Assembly: GCF_014805625.2 (NCBI RefSeq)
Contig: NW_023998485.1
Location: 927,040 to 991,039 of the forward strand
Length of the DNA stretch: 64,000 nt
Source of the DNA: Glossina fuscipes
Lineage: Eukaryota > Arthropoda > Insecta > Diptera > Glossinidae
Direction of reading: 5' to 3'
Shown here: in pieces, positions 53,156 through 64,000 of the stretch
Numbering within the stretch: the stretch's first letter is position 1
Layout: each line of letters starts with the position of its first letter
Position numbers and translations under genes: made by a program
The notes under the pieces: model-generated
The model's input: the letters and a program-made list of their open reading frames with translations, nothing else
What the model was told of the DNA's origin: nothing
The model's database searches: none

Positions 53156-55905
53156 ACAAGAAATTGCAAATTTTCACTAAAGAAATTTTCAGTAATACGA
53201 CCGCACAACCACTGCTTAAATTTTCTTCTTCAATATATTATATCTTCGTTTCATATTAATATATTTTTACCTATCTAGATTTTATTATAAATTAGCTTAG
53301 CCCAATTTTCAAACACACGCTTCAGTTGATAATTTGAAACATTTTTGTATTGTTTTTGACACAATTATATATATAATACTTTGCAAATTTTTGTTGTATG
53401 GGCTATGAAATAAATTGGACTTACAAAACTTATATCAATACACATATAAACGATTGCCGCAGTGATGTGAAGATAATGCTTTACTTTCCTTTTAAAGTAA
53501 GTTAATGGAGGTTATTGAAAGATTTTATGTAAGGTGAATATAATTTCTTTCTTCGGGGTTATTTTCACTTTCAGTTTTCTGAAAAAAACAAAACTGATTT
53601 ATTAAAATTGAAACTTCTTCTGAAGTCTATACATAAACTATTCTATATACTGTACATCTCCGTAAATATATGCATATGTAAGTGTAAATATAGGAATACA
53701 TTTGCTGGTAATAAGAGCGATCTTAAAGGGCGAGATTGGACGTCAGTTTTCATTTATGTTTATATGCATTTCTATTTGTTCCTGGTACTAAGAACAACAA
53801 CGTTTTATGAATAGCGTTGGAGTAGGTTATGCAAAGCGTAGAAATTATTGGAGAAGGCGCCAAAATGTAACATTTAACTTACTTATTTTTCTAAAAGTTT
53901 AAATTTCTCCATAGATACATAAATTTTTATATGCTTTAGTTTTTAAGATTCATAAAATTATTATTCATATTGTCTATTTTTTTTCTTATTTTTAAGTGGG
54001 ACATTGAATTCGCAATAAGTCTCTACTATGGTGCATAGAAAACGCATCTTCAAAACTTTTATTCCTGCATATGATCCAAACAATGTTCACAATCTTTCCA
54101 ATCATGTAGACTTGCGAGAAGAGACGTTAAAACTTTTACAAAATGGTAATGCAGGTTGCTAGAAGAAAGAGGTTAAAAAAAAAATAACAGCTGTAGCAGT
54201 TTCTCCTGAGAGTGCCAAGTAAAAGTTCTTTTGGAAATATTAATGTACGTTAATCAAATGCATTAAACTTCGAGTCCCATCAGAGATCAGTGAAAGTATT
54301 TACACATGAAACATCTTCGATTTACTTACATTTTACAGTTTTTAATTATATATAACATTCTATATGAACTTAGCATATAATAATTATGCATACATTGTCG
54401 GTTGTAATTTTATACATAAATAAATTTATTGTACTCTGCATTGTAAAATACATAAATAAATTAAAAGTATTCATTAATTAAATTACGAATTTTTCTTTAT
54501 TATATCCTAGGCTATGTAAGCAATAGCACTGCCGACAATAAGAGAATTTACTTTTATTTTTGTCAAGTTATAATAGCATACTTCTCGGAAAAAGTCTAAA
54601 ATCTTCTACTCTCGCATAAACTTCGATGTAAATTTCAAACTGTCTGCGGAATATAACAAACGCTGTATGCTAAGGAAAAAGCTACAAAGAGAGTTTCCCG
54701 TCGCCCGTGGGTGCTTCTGACTAGTGATGGGAGCGGAAACGCAACAATATTTTTGATCATTTTATCTATTTTATGCTATTATATTTCCCTAAGTACTCTC
54801 TGTTTTTACGTTACACAAAAAGAAAACATATCTTATCACATGTCGTTTATAACTTTTGACAGAATTTTTATTGAATGTTTGTTGAATATAGCAATTTTTA
54901 TTCCAACTGTAAGATATTTTAAGTGCGTAATTTTATTCAGAATTTTACGCATTAATAAAGATGAGGTCGGCTTTTCTATGGAGTTATATTGTTTGCCTGA
55001 TAAAGCTGAACTACGTATATATTTTCTATGACTGCTGTGCAATTCTTCAGCATGCCTGGTCACCCGTCCAGGGAGTGCGAATTCTTTCACAACTTTTGTT
55101 AAGATACTTTCTGTGTGCATAGAAATTTTTTTCTTTTTCTTTCATTTCAGTTAACGCAGCAAATATTCTATATACCCGACTTCGATTTCTTTCGATATTC
55201 GAAAAATTTAGATGAGGCCCGTACTGAATACCATCTAAGTTTTTCAACAAATCTATCTTGTGTTCTGAGCAGCTTTGGCGGTTTTTTGGGATGAGAATGA
55301 GAAATTAAAAAAAAGCGACCATGGATAATGTTTTATTGTCTGGCAACAAAGCGACTTTAATATTTTCAATGAGTGAGTTGGTCGAAAACAATATTAAATA
55401 CAGGTTTTGCGGAGAAGGACAAATGAGAAAATTAAAAGAAAATTGCAAGAAAGAAATTCTCCGAACTTATAATTTATAAAATTTTGTAATAATTGAAAAG
55501 CGTATTAAATATTAACACCGGCAGACCCTAAATAGTTGCATATTTTAATGTAGTGATAACACTCCTAATTCTACCGCAAAGGATAGAAGTATGACAAATG
55601 ACAGTGAACACCCAGTATCCAATATCCAATATTTTAGTATTCCTCCACATAATCGACCGTTTTTGAAAATTTTAAATTGTTAAAAAGAGGAAATGAAAGA
55701 TCGCGCATTAAACTTACGTTAAATTGCCGCTCTGACTTTACACGTGTTTAAACACTCTATCAATTGCGCTCGAAAGTTTTTGCTTTAATACTGTTTAACA
55801 CGTTCCCTGATACGCGTACAGCTTTCAATGCATCCTAAAACTCTTCTATACACAGAGTTACATTTCTTTAAATCAAGACATTGCAATCTAAACATTGATT
55901 GTTAT
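53156..55905. other. intergenic or distal region, nothing recognised
   Basis: Short chance frames only (for example 54711-55031 plus against 54836-55120 minus, which overlap). Confidence 0.4.
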
Positions 55906-56591
55906 TATTTCATACGATGGTATTGTAAATTTCCTTCTGCAATTTTCTCTTTAACTTTTCTTCCAATGTATCTTTGAAGATCCAACTTTTCCATGACATC
56001 ATCCATAATTAGAGGAGCAGAAGCAGCATACTTTGCCGCTCGATCAGCCTGCTCATTTCCCAGTAAACCGATGTTACTTGGTACCCATAACATTTTAATT
56101 TTTCCGTCGGGTGTAGTAATTATATTCCTTAATTTGTTGATGGTGCTCCATCTCGAAGTCGAAGGGTTCCGGGTAGCTAGTAATACAGACAAACTGTCAG
56201 TAACAACACTACTCTTGCATTAACCCTCAATTAACTTCACCTCTATATCCAACAAGTGTTGAGAAAACCAAGATCCAAACATTTTCGAGAATTCGCCTTG
56301 GTCGTACAATTGCAACTCACCAATGCATCCTGAAGAAGTCTTCTCCCCCAATCTGCTGTTGTGGACAAACTCTTACTATAAAGCACATTCTCTGCGACTG
56401 CCTCAACTTTTCCTTGGCTAGAAGTATTGCATTTGGAACGATTAACCCTTTGAACATTCTACAATCAACTTCAGAACAGAATATCAATTCAATTTGTTAG
56501 TGCTCAATGTCTCTTTTTTTTAGTCTAAGAATTCAATTCATTAGTCTAAAATTAAAATAATAATAATAATAATAATAATATTTCATACGAT
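55906..56591 (+). mobile_element. I-clade LINE insertion with 5' inversion (twin priming) and 13-bp target-site duplication
   Basis: The perfect direct repeat tatttcatacgat is at 55906-55918 and 56579-56591. Inside, 55919 to about 56206 is minus-oriented LINE sequence (RNase H end: KIKMLWVPSNIGLLGNEQAD, then [14 protein letters not shown]), equivalent to about 9180-9423 of the 6.7-9.9 kb copy. From about 56204 the orientation flips to plus and continues with the part equivalent to about 9434-9875, ending in (TAA)n. The two halves are collinear neighbours in the element, and the flip point shares a 3-base overlap (caa). It still contains the DRAAKYAASAPLI segment missing from the first copy. 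Confidence 0.88.
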
Positions 56592-58100
56592 ATAAATATG
56601 TTAGCAATAACGTTTGACAGGTGTACCGATAACGACACACACAACGTTTCGATCAGTTGCCAAAAAAGATAAAAAGAAGATGGCAGACGTGGCATAGATT
56701 ATATAGAGCTTGGCAGGCAATGTGTCAACTGTCAAATAGATTGTATTCAAAAATATGCATTTTATTGTCTAATTCGAATAAAATGCAGTAAAGGTTTCAT
56801 TTCATTCTTCAATTGAGCAATTTTTCGTTAGTTTTGATAGCAAATTTGGTTGTACAATTAAATTATATAACAGTTATTAACGAACGATGATAATATTTAT
56901 TAGAAAGAAAATAGAAAATTAATGGAAAAATTAATTCTTTCTCTTTCTTATATATAATTTATAATTTATTAATTGAAAAATCATTTATTTTAATTCATAT
57001 CAAGTACACAAAAGATTGGTAAGTTCGTTAGCTCGGAAAGAGAAACCTGTTATTGCATTCACCAATCGTCTAAAGCTTGTTAATTTTCTAAACATTTGTA
57101 AATTGCATATTACAGCAAGCTTTTGCGGGAAATTGAAAAAGAAATATTACTCGCTTAAGTTTCCCTTTTTTCATTAACACTCTTCCATGTAACATGTGCG
57201 TCTGTTCTTGGCATTAATATGAAATTTTATAAATAGGTGTCCATACGTCAAACCAATTCAAATCAAGATAAACGAAATACAAGTTCAAGTAAATAAACTT
57301 AGGCATACGTATATTTATAGCAATAACAAAAAGAAACGGAAGTACGACATGTAAAAACGATTAAAATTAAACGTACGACGTGTATAAAGAAACTCTGAAT
57401 TTAACTTAATAAAAGTAATAAATAATACTTGAAATATCATTCATGTACTTGTATAACTTTTCGGATATTTTACATTTTTTCAATTATACTATTTTTAAAT
57501 TATTTTTCAATTTTCCACAAATGTGAAACCACACTTCCTTCCAAATATCGCGTCTATGTACACCTACTCTGGGGACAGCTATATTTTGTTTGAACTTAAT
57601 ACGACGTCTTTTGCCATATGCATGCTTGTCATCTGATTTGTCCATCCACATAAGAAGAATAGTTAAAATAGCTAATTTATGTTGTTAACTTAAGTGCGAA
57701 CAAGCAAAGTGAATCACGGCTTTCGTCAAACTGCGTCTAGATATACAAAAGTACTTATGTATTTTGTTCAGTTTTTCATCTAAAGCAGACGTAAATTGAA
57801 ACTTATATTAAAACACATAAATTAATACAAATTTTGAATTAACATAAGATATGAGTACAATCTTATTGGTAGTTGCTGCTAATCTCGCTATAAAAAGCCA
57901 ATTGGTCCCGTGTTTTTTCTTAAATTTACTATCAAATGCGTTGTGTAAAAATCAAATCTAAGCTCCTTTTTTATCATATTTATGAAGTAGAAATTTGCTA
58001 TTATGTATACAAAGTGCGCTTTACATTTGTAGTTAATCAAAATTCGTCATTGAAAACCTGAACTTAAGGAGTTATTAGGTACGAATTACTAAAGATCTTT
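56592..58100. other. intergenic or distal region, nothing recognised
   Basis: AT-rich, no coding similarity seen. Confidence 0.45.
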
Positions 58101-58106
58101 AAATAT

Positions 58107-58460
58107 TTCTTTTTGTTTTGTTTTATTTTCTTATCTGTTCTTTTGTTCCTTTTTCTCTTTGCTTTTCTTGTCTTTTCGTTTCTATTGTATTCCGCTCCTT
58201 TTTGCTTTGATTTTTTTCTCTTTTTTTACAATCGCTTCTCTCTTCTTTTCTGGTCTTATCTTCTTTTGGTCTTTTTTTGTTTTTTCTTTTTATTTCTTTC
58301 TCTCTTATACATTTTCTTGTCATTCTTATTCTATTCGTTTCTTTCCTAACCTTCGGTTTGTTTTTTTTATTTGGAAACTAACAGAAAGTTTATGCAAATT
58401 TTTGTTTATTTTATTTATTTATTGTTTTTTTAAATTTTTTCATTTTCTTTACTACGAACT
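58107..58460. repeat. long T/C-rich polypyrimidine tract
   Basis: About 350 bp of strongly strand-asymmetric TTTTC/CTTTT sequence. The Phe/Leu-rich plus frames and Lys/Arg-rich minus frame over it are composition artefacts. Confidence 0.8.
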
Positions 58461-58914
58461 CTGATTGTTCGTAACAAATTTATTTATAATACGATGACAC
58501 TTGCATAAAATAGCGCGAATCAAAAAGGATACTGTGCTTTGTTTTCTTAGAATACTTTGTTTCCTCACTTAAGCGTTATTATAATAAGTAGTCAAAGGTA
58601 AATTATAGTAACGCCTATAGCTAGAACAAATAATAAACCGCAAGGGAATGCAGAATAAAAACAAATAAAATAAACAAAAAAATTGTATACTCTTTAAACG
58701 AATCTATTGACACTCGACGCTTTCCGATTTTCCTTTTTTCTTTTAAATAATGTTTCAAACTAAAGTTGACAATTTCATGAGCGTAACGTTCTCTAAAAGC
58801 GTAAAATGTAAAGTTATTAAAGAGCGAACGTAGCGTAAAAAATTTTTCAACAATATTTTCCAATTTTCTCATTTTTCAACTTACTTTGTCAAATTTGAAT
58901 TAAGAGAAAAGACA

Positions 58915-59048
58915 AAAGGCGTGAGCTTCAACTTATAGAAAGAGGAATTTTTAAAGCCGATAACCCTAGATGCTAGTAGTGCTTTAAGACTTTAGTCTTA
59001 GAATTTATTCTTTGGTTAAATTTATAATAATAATAATAATAATAATAA
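58915..59048 (+). mobile_element. third SINE-like copy with (TAA)n tail
   Basis: ggcgtgagcttcaactta resembles a degenerate B box at the same place as ggttcaaacctca in the 5.97 kb copy. It is followed by agccgataaccctagatgct, tagtagtgct, tagtcttagaatttatt and (TAA)n ending at about 59048. The body is nearly collinear with the complement of 5980-6108. No TSD was found. Confidence 0.6.
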
Positions 59049-62000
59049 ATCGTTTTCATTATTCAAGTTAATGAAATGTGCGTGTGCGTTATGAGATCTT
59101 TGATGATTATTTTCATTCGTTCACTCATGTAATAAACGTAGTTTGCTGATCGCGAGTTACATAGCGCAACATATGTTACCGTTGGTGGGCATCGGTTCAA
59201 CTGCATAGTGTTAGTGGTTTAAATTTCATTGTTTTTGTTGCCTTTAAAGTTACAAACACAAAAAATGCAACACACGAAATGTTTCTAAACTGCACTGGAA
59301 GCACAGACATTGCACTTTTTACTTTTTTACACAAGGTTAGTAGAATACTTGTGGTTGTTTATTAAAGAGTAAAGCACGTAAAAGAGAAGTTATTAAAAAA
59401 AAAAAGAAGAATATTGAAAAAATAAATCCATATAATACATTTCAAAGAACACTACTTTTAAGAATTCATTAAAAATCGAAAGATGAAAAGCAATTACTAA
59501 AATAGTATTGACTGTCATACGAAGTAAGTTAACTATGGCACTTTATCTGTGCAAGCTTGTTCACATTTCAGGAAATTTCAAACCATTCAACATGCGTACA
59601 AACGCTTAGAATTTTTTTAGGGATAATTTATAACGCGAATCGCTTATCTTCTGTAAGTTAACCTAAAACATATCATCGAAAGCTGGACAAATATAGCGCT
59701 GATATATATATGGTTTTCATTGGAATATAATTAGGAAATACAATACCCAAAGAGTGCAATAAAAATTTGTTGGCCAGAAAACGTTTTTATAGGAAATCCT
59801 TTCTAAATCTAGAGTTATGAAAGATTTTAATTCTTAAACGCAGTGTAAAAAACTATTTGCTGTTTCAATGGAAAAGAACATAAAAAACTTTTCTACATTA
59901 TGACGATTACGGTGTAAAAATCTAAACAAAACGTAAAGGTGAAGTGATTTAATTTTTATGGTGGTCTGCGTTTTCAGTTACAACTTGCTTAAGGAAACGA
60001 ATACTGAACTAACAAAAAACATGTGTATCTAAACTATTATTAGAAATAGAATTTCACAAGGACTTCACATAAAAACAAATCAAATCACTTGCCGTGATTA
60101 GACCGAACCTTGGCTACCCAACATTTCGGTCCAAATTGTTTATTATATCGAATGATAAGTGTATAGAAATAAGGAGCAACTACTTCGAGGACGCATATCG
60201 GTATTAAAATACTTTGCATAAATATTTTTAACTACGCTATCTGTACAGGAAGGGAATTGAAGTCGTAAACTTAACAGGAGCGGAAATACTACCGAGTTCG
60301 ATAAAATGAAGACTATTTGCAAATAATGCCAATCTTAAAGTAATGTTTAATTTTTTGAAGGAATAATCATTTTTCTACGTTAAACTAATATCTTTGATTT
60401 GATATTATTTTTATAGTACAAACATATCAACTTAAAAAATTGAATTCGAACTCTTTAAAAATGTACGGAATACTAAAAGGGAACTTGAAAAGTTTTGCAA
60501 AAAAACTAAAAAAAAAATGATTAGCTTCAAAGTAAAAGTTTATGCACAATTTGCCATCCAGTGCTGATTGTCTGATTGAAATATCTACCTGCTTTGTTTC
60601 CCACTTTCATATAAAAAGTTTCCTTAAATTACAAGTGACAGTAACGCAACACAAGCGACAGGTAGACTTGATGTTACGAAAGGGATGATAAATTTGGTGT
60701 ATTTGGGGGCTGAAAATTGGCAAAATATAGAGAATTTTATTTTTAGCTTACGGCTAAATAATGCAAAAAAAAAATCGAAGTAATACATTTGGAAAAAAAA
60801 GAAGAAGTCATTTATAAGAAAAAAATGGCAATAAGTCATGGGTAATGAGAATAAATGGACGCAAGTTATCTTTAGGACCTTCCACTTTCAGATTAATATC
60901 TGATTGAATTTTATGTCCGAATTTTAAATTATTTTTATTTTATTGTGGGTGTGGTTAGGCATTAGGTTTGTTTTCAAACTTGGCCATAAACTTAACGTTC
61001 CAAGCACAGGACGTATACAGGTGAACAGACGCGCAAAATAAAACCAAGACAGAATATTATGCAAATTAAAAACATTTATTACTGTGTTATAAGCTCTCTA
61101 AAGAAATATCTTGTCATTACATAAGGAAGTGCAAATCTAATGTAGTTTCATCCATAAGCACATGGAAAACTCATCGACGGTTCGAAAAACGGTTTAAGTG
61201 TGTTTATTTTAAATTGAGATATTCTGTGTGTATTCATACTCATCTCCTTAGAACATGCGGACCCAGTAAGATTCTACTTTCCTCCTCTTGCTCGTCGTCC
61301 TTTTGCTGAAAGCCTGACTACATCAATACGTAGTAAATCAAACCATCCAGAGGTTCGTAAAAGAAACAATCGCAACCGACCATTAGGAAACCGTCTTACA
61401 ATTTTCTCGCATCTAATTTGGCTGAAAGCAAATATTCCTTTTTACATAACCCGAACTAATATCGCACAAATCCTTCACAACAACAAGATAGTGTACATAT
61501 GAGCTTGTTGAAAAGGAAGGTTCGATTTTTTCTAACAATGTACAAAGACCTTTCCACTTATTACGTTTAGGTGGATTATTTGGACTTAAATCTTTCGTTC
61601 TTTTGTTAAAGTTGTGGCATTGTGGGATTTCAATATTTTATTGATTGTTTATATTATTATGAATATATTAAAAATTATTTAAAAATAAACATTTTCTTCT
61701 CATTTATTTACTTAAATGCCTTATAACTGACATCCTGACAGGTTGGCTATCATAGTAATGTTTATTTGACAATTTGTTATAATTATTTATATACTTTTAA
61801 TACATTATATTGTAATTTACTATTGAAAAAATAAAAATATAAAATATTTCTCTCTGTTGCTCGAAACTTAATTCTACACCAATTTCTCAATTCAATTAAT
61901 AAATGCTGCCAAGTTTAAGTTCCGAAGAAAGAAAAGAAAAGAATTAAAAGCTTTTTTCATTCGCTAGTTTCAGGTGCGTTTTGTTTCTCTTGCACCTTTT

Positions 62001-64000
62001 CTCTTTTACACACTGGAACAAAAGGTATGCTTACTTTACTTACTTTGTTTTATTCAATTCTCAACTTGGTTAAGCGGCTAGAACCATATTAACAGTTGTT
62101 AAGTTAGGATGATTTGGTTTTGGTTACGCGCAAAAATTAATTTTTGCTATACGTGTTAACAAGTATTTAACGTTCTGTTGAATAACGATAAACATTAAAT
62201 TACGAATTTGTTTATGTGAAATGCATGATGGCAATGCCTTAATAGAGAATCTAAGGAAATCGGAAAAGCACTTACAGCTCTTTACAAGGCACAACAAGGA
62301 TATCAGGAGGTAGAAAGTGAATGAATTTATGAATAAAATGTAATAAGAATGTGAAGAAACGAGGCTTAAACTAGAAACGGTTACTAAACCTATGTCAGTT
62401 CTTAATGAACAATAATACCGAGGAGATCAGCTCACCGGAAATAAATTCAAAGGGAACATATAATATATAAATTAATAACGTGATGTTAATAAAAATCTAT
62501 ATAATAGATGAAAATTAAAACTTTTAGAAAAAACTATTATGATTAATATATATTTTGGATGAAGGTTGTAACCTGTATTTATAAAAATTTTGAAATAAGA
62601 AAATAACTAAGTAAGATAATATAAAATAAATAGTAGAATAAAAAGTCTAAGAAATAAAGACAAGCAGTGAATACATACATAAAACTAAAAAATAAACGAA
62701 AAACAAAGTGAAACAAAATAATAGAAACTAACATTAAAATAATGTAATAAAACTTGAGAAAATTTAATTCGCCTTTGGACGAATCATGGACACGGATCAG
62801 CTTAGACTTATATTTAACAATTGTTACGTCTTCAAAATTAAGAGCACTTCGAGTGATCGCTCAAATCTACGTTTGCACTGAATTTTTTAGAACAATCTTG
62901 AAAAATATTTATACAAATTTCATTCATGCTGTTAATATTATTTAATCTTGAGCTCTTGGTTTAATTAAAAATTATATATTAGAGATTTATAATGAGGATC
63001 AGAAGAACGGCTAGATAGACTGGTATCCCTTAATTGGATATGAGGACGCTTGCACTTTCCGGTTGTTATTATTTATATGATATAGTTCCTTTTTTAAAAA
63101 AAAAAAGGGGAAGGAGGGAAAATAAGGGCTTATCACAGAGAATAAAAAATATCGTATGTATTTATATTTATCGAGCAATTTCACAATACATATTTTACCG
63201 AATTTGCTATCTCGTGTAGTGTTCATGTCCAATATTATAAGCTCTTTTTAAATGAATTATACTCCATCATAAGTGACATTATTCAATTGTACGATATTAA
63301 GAAACGAATAAGAGATGCATACTTAAGTGATCTATATCACAATTCCGGAAATTTTTATCAATTATTAATTATAAAAGGCTGTTTTGAACATTAAGAAGAA
63401 TGAGTTCAGATTGACGTTGACTTTAATTATTTTTTGAAATATGTGGAAGTAATAAGCGTACACAGTGTGCATGTGAAATTTCAACTTTCAATCTAAATAT
63501 CTTAATTTTGAAAAGAAAATGAACATCCAGGCAAAAAGATTTCAATGAACTAATCCCGAAATAATTCAGAAATCATTTTTCCAACTTTCGAACAGTTATT
63601 TAAAAAAATTATTGTAATAGTTGCTGTGCTTCTAAAGCTTCCTCTACAGGTCGTTATAGGGTAAATGCTTAATAAAATTAATTACTGCTTACAATATTTA
63701 AACTATGAATTAAACTACAAAATTTAATAACCCTTGCACCACATTTATTTATATGAAGTGTTCTTTCATATGTTATAGAAGAGAGCAAAGAAAGCAAGTA
63801 AGAAAATTATACCCATTAATTAAACCCATTAATTAATTTTCTCACAAAAAAAAAACAAAAAATGAAATTTCGACACTTTAAAATTTTTGGTTTTGAAAAC
63901 ACAAGTGTTTTCACTTTTTGTTGCAGTGCATCGACTAATTTCAACACCAACTTGAATAAAGGAACTTTCATTCTTTGTGCCAAATTTGAAGAAAATGTTT
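59049..64000. other. distal region, nothing recognised
   Basis: AT-rich with short chance frames. Segment 60150-60210 shares the words cgaatgataagtgtatagaa with 38490-38520, a possible faint dispersed repeat. No gene or clear element is recognised. Confidence 0.45.

Noticed and set aside
58113..58464. Phe/Leu-rich frames resembling membrane proteins
   Set aside because: Composition artefact of a long polypyrimidine tract; the other strand gives Lys/Arg-rich frames.
1..64000. CRISPR arrays, operons, bacterial genes, rRNA
   Set aside because: Intron-containing insect gene and eukaryotic transposons throughout; no regularly spaced repeat array or rRNA-like segment seen.

Overview
This is an AT-rich nuclear window from an insect, most likely a higher (brachyceran) fly. 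The anchor gene is the C-terminal half of the nicotinic acetylcholine receptor subunit alpha6 (nAChRalpha6, the spinosyn target), spread over seven exons on the + strand between 3077 and 37099. The exons join in phase through canonical GT-AG introns into 318 residues plus a stop. They encode the vicinal-cysteine end of the ligand-binding domain, all four membrane segments and the cytoplasmic M3-M4 loop. Upstream exons (signal peptide, most of the ligand-binding domain) lie before the window.

Layout: 1-3076 is the 3' part of an upstream intron, with a (CT)n tract containing a 10-N gap. The 12.5 kb intron 3272-15780 holds a nest of mobile elements: a decayed mariner; a SINE-like copy with target-site duplication (TSD); an I-clade LINE copy; an oppositely oriented LINE ORF1 remnant; two inverted, apparently solo, LTRs; and a Jockey-superfamily LINE that has lost its reverse-transcriptase core. 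Intron 15868-20926 holds an old SINE-like copy and a dispersed repeat. The 14.4 kb intron 21037-35390 holds an older LINE relative, a 5'-truncated mariner, and a second young copy of the Jockey-type LINE with the same internal deletion as the first. The last four coding exons are clustered at 35391-37099. From 37100 to 64000 I recognise no host gene. That region has AT-rich sequence, a LINE 3' fragment (about 51.8-52.3 kb), a twin-primed (inverted) I-clade insertion with a perfect 13-bp TSD (55906-56591), a third SINE-like copy (about 58.92-59.05 kb) and a few short unassigned ORFs.

The most interesting signal is relational. Short elements with a tRNA-like B box end in the same 3' tail, including (TAA)n, as the I-clade LINE in the same window, which suggests a SINE/LINE partnership. 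Independently, three copies of one Jockey-type family each lack the reverse-transcriptase catalytic core, and the two young copies share the same deletion junction. This suggests a deleted master copy that was mobilised in trans. All similarity statements are by eye; no database search was possible.
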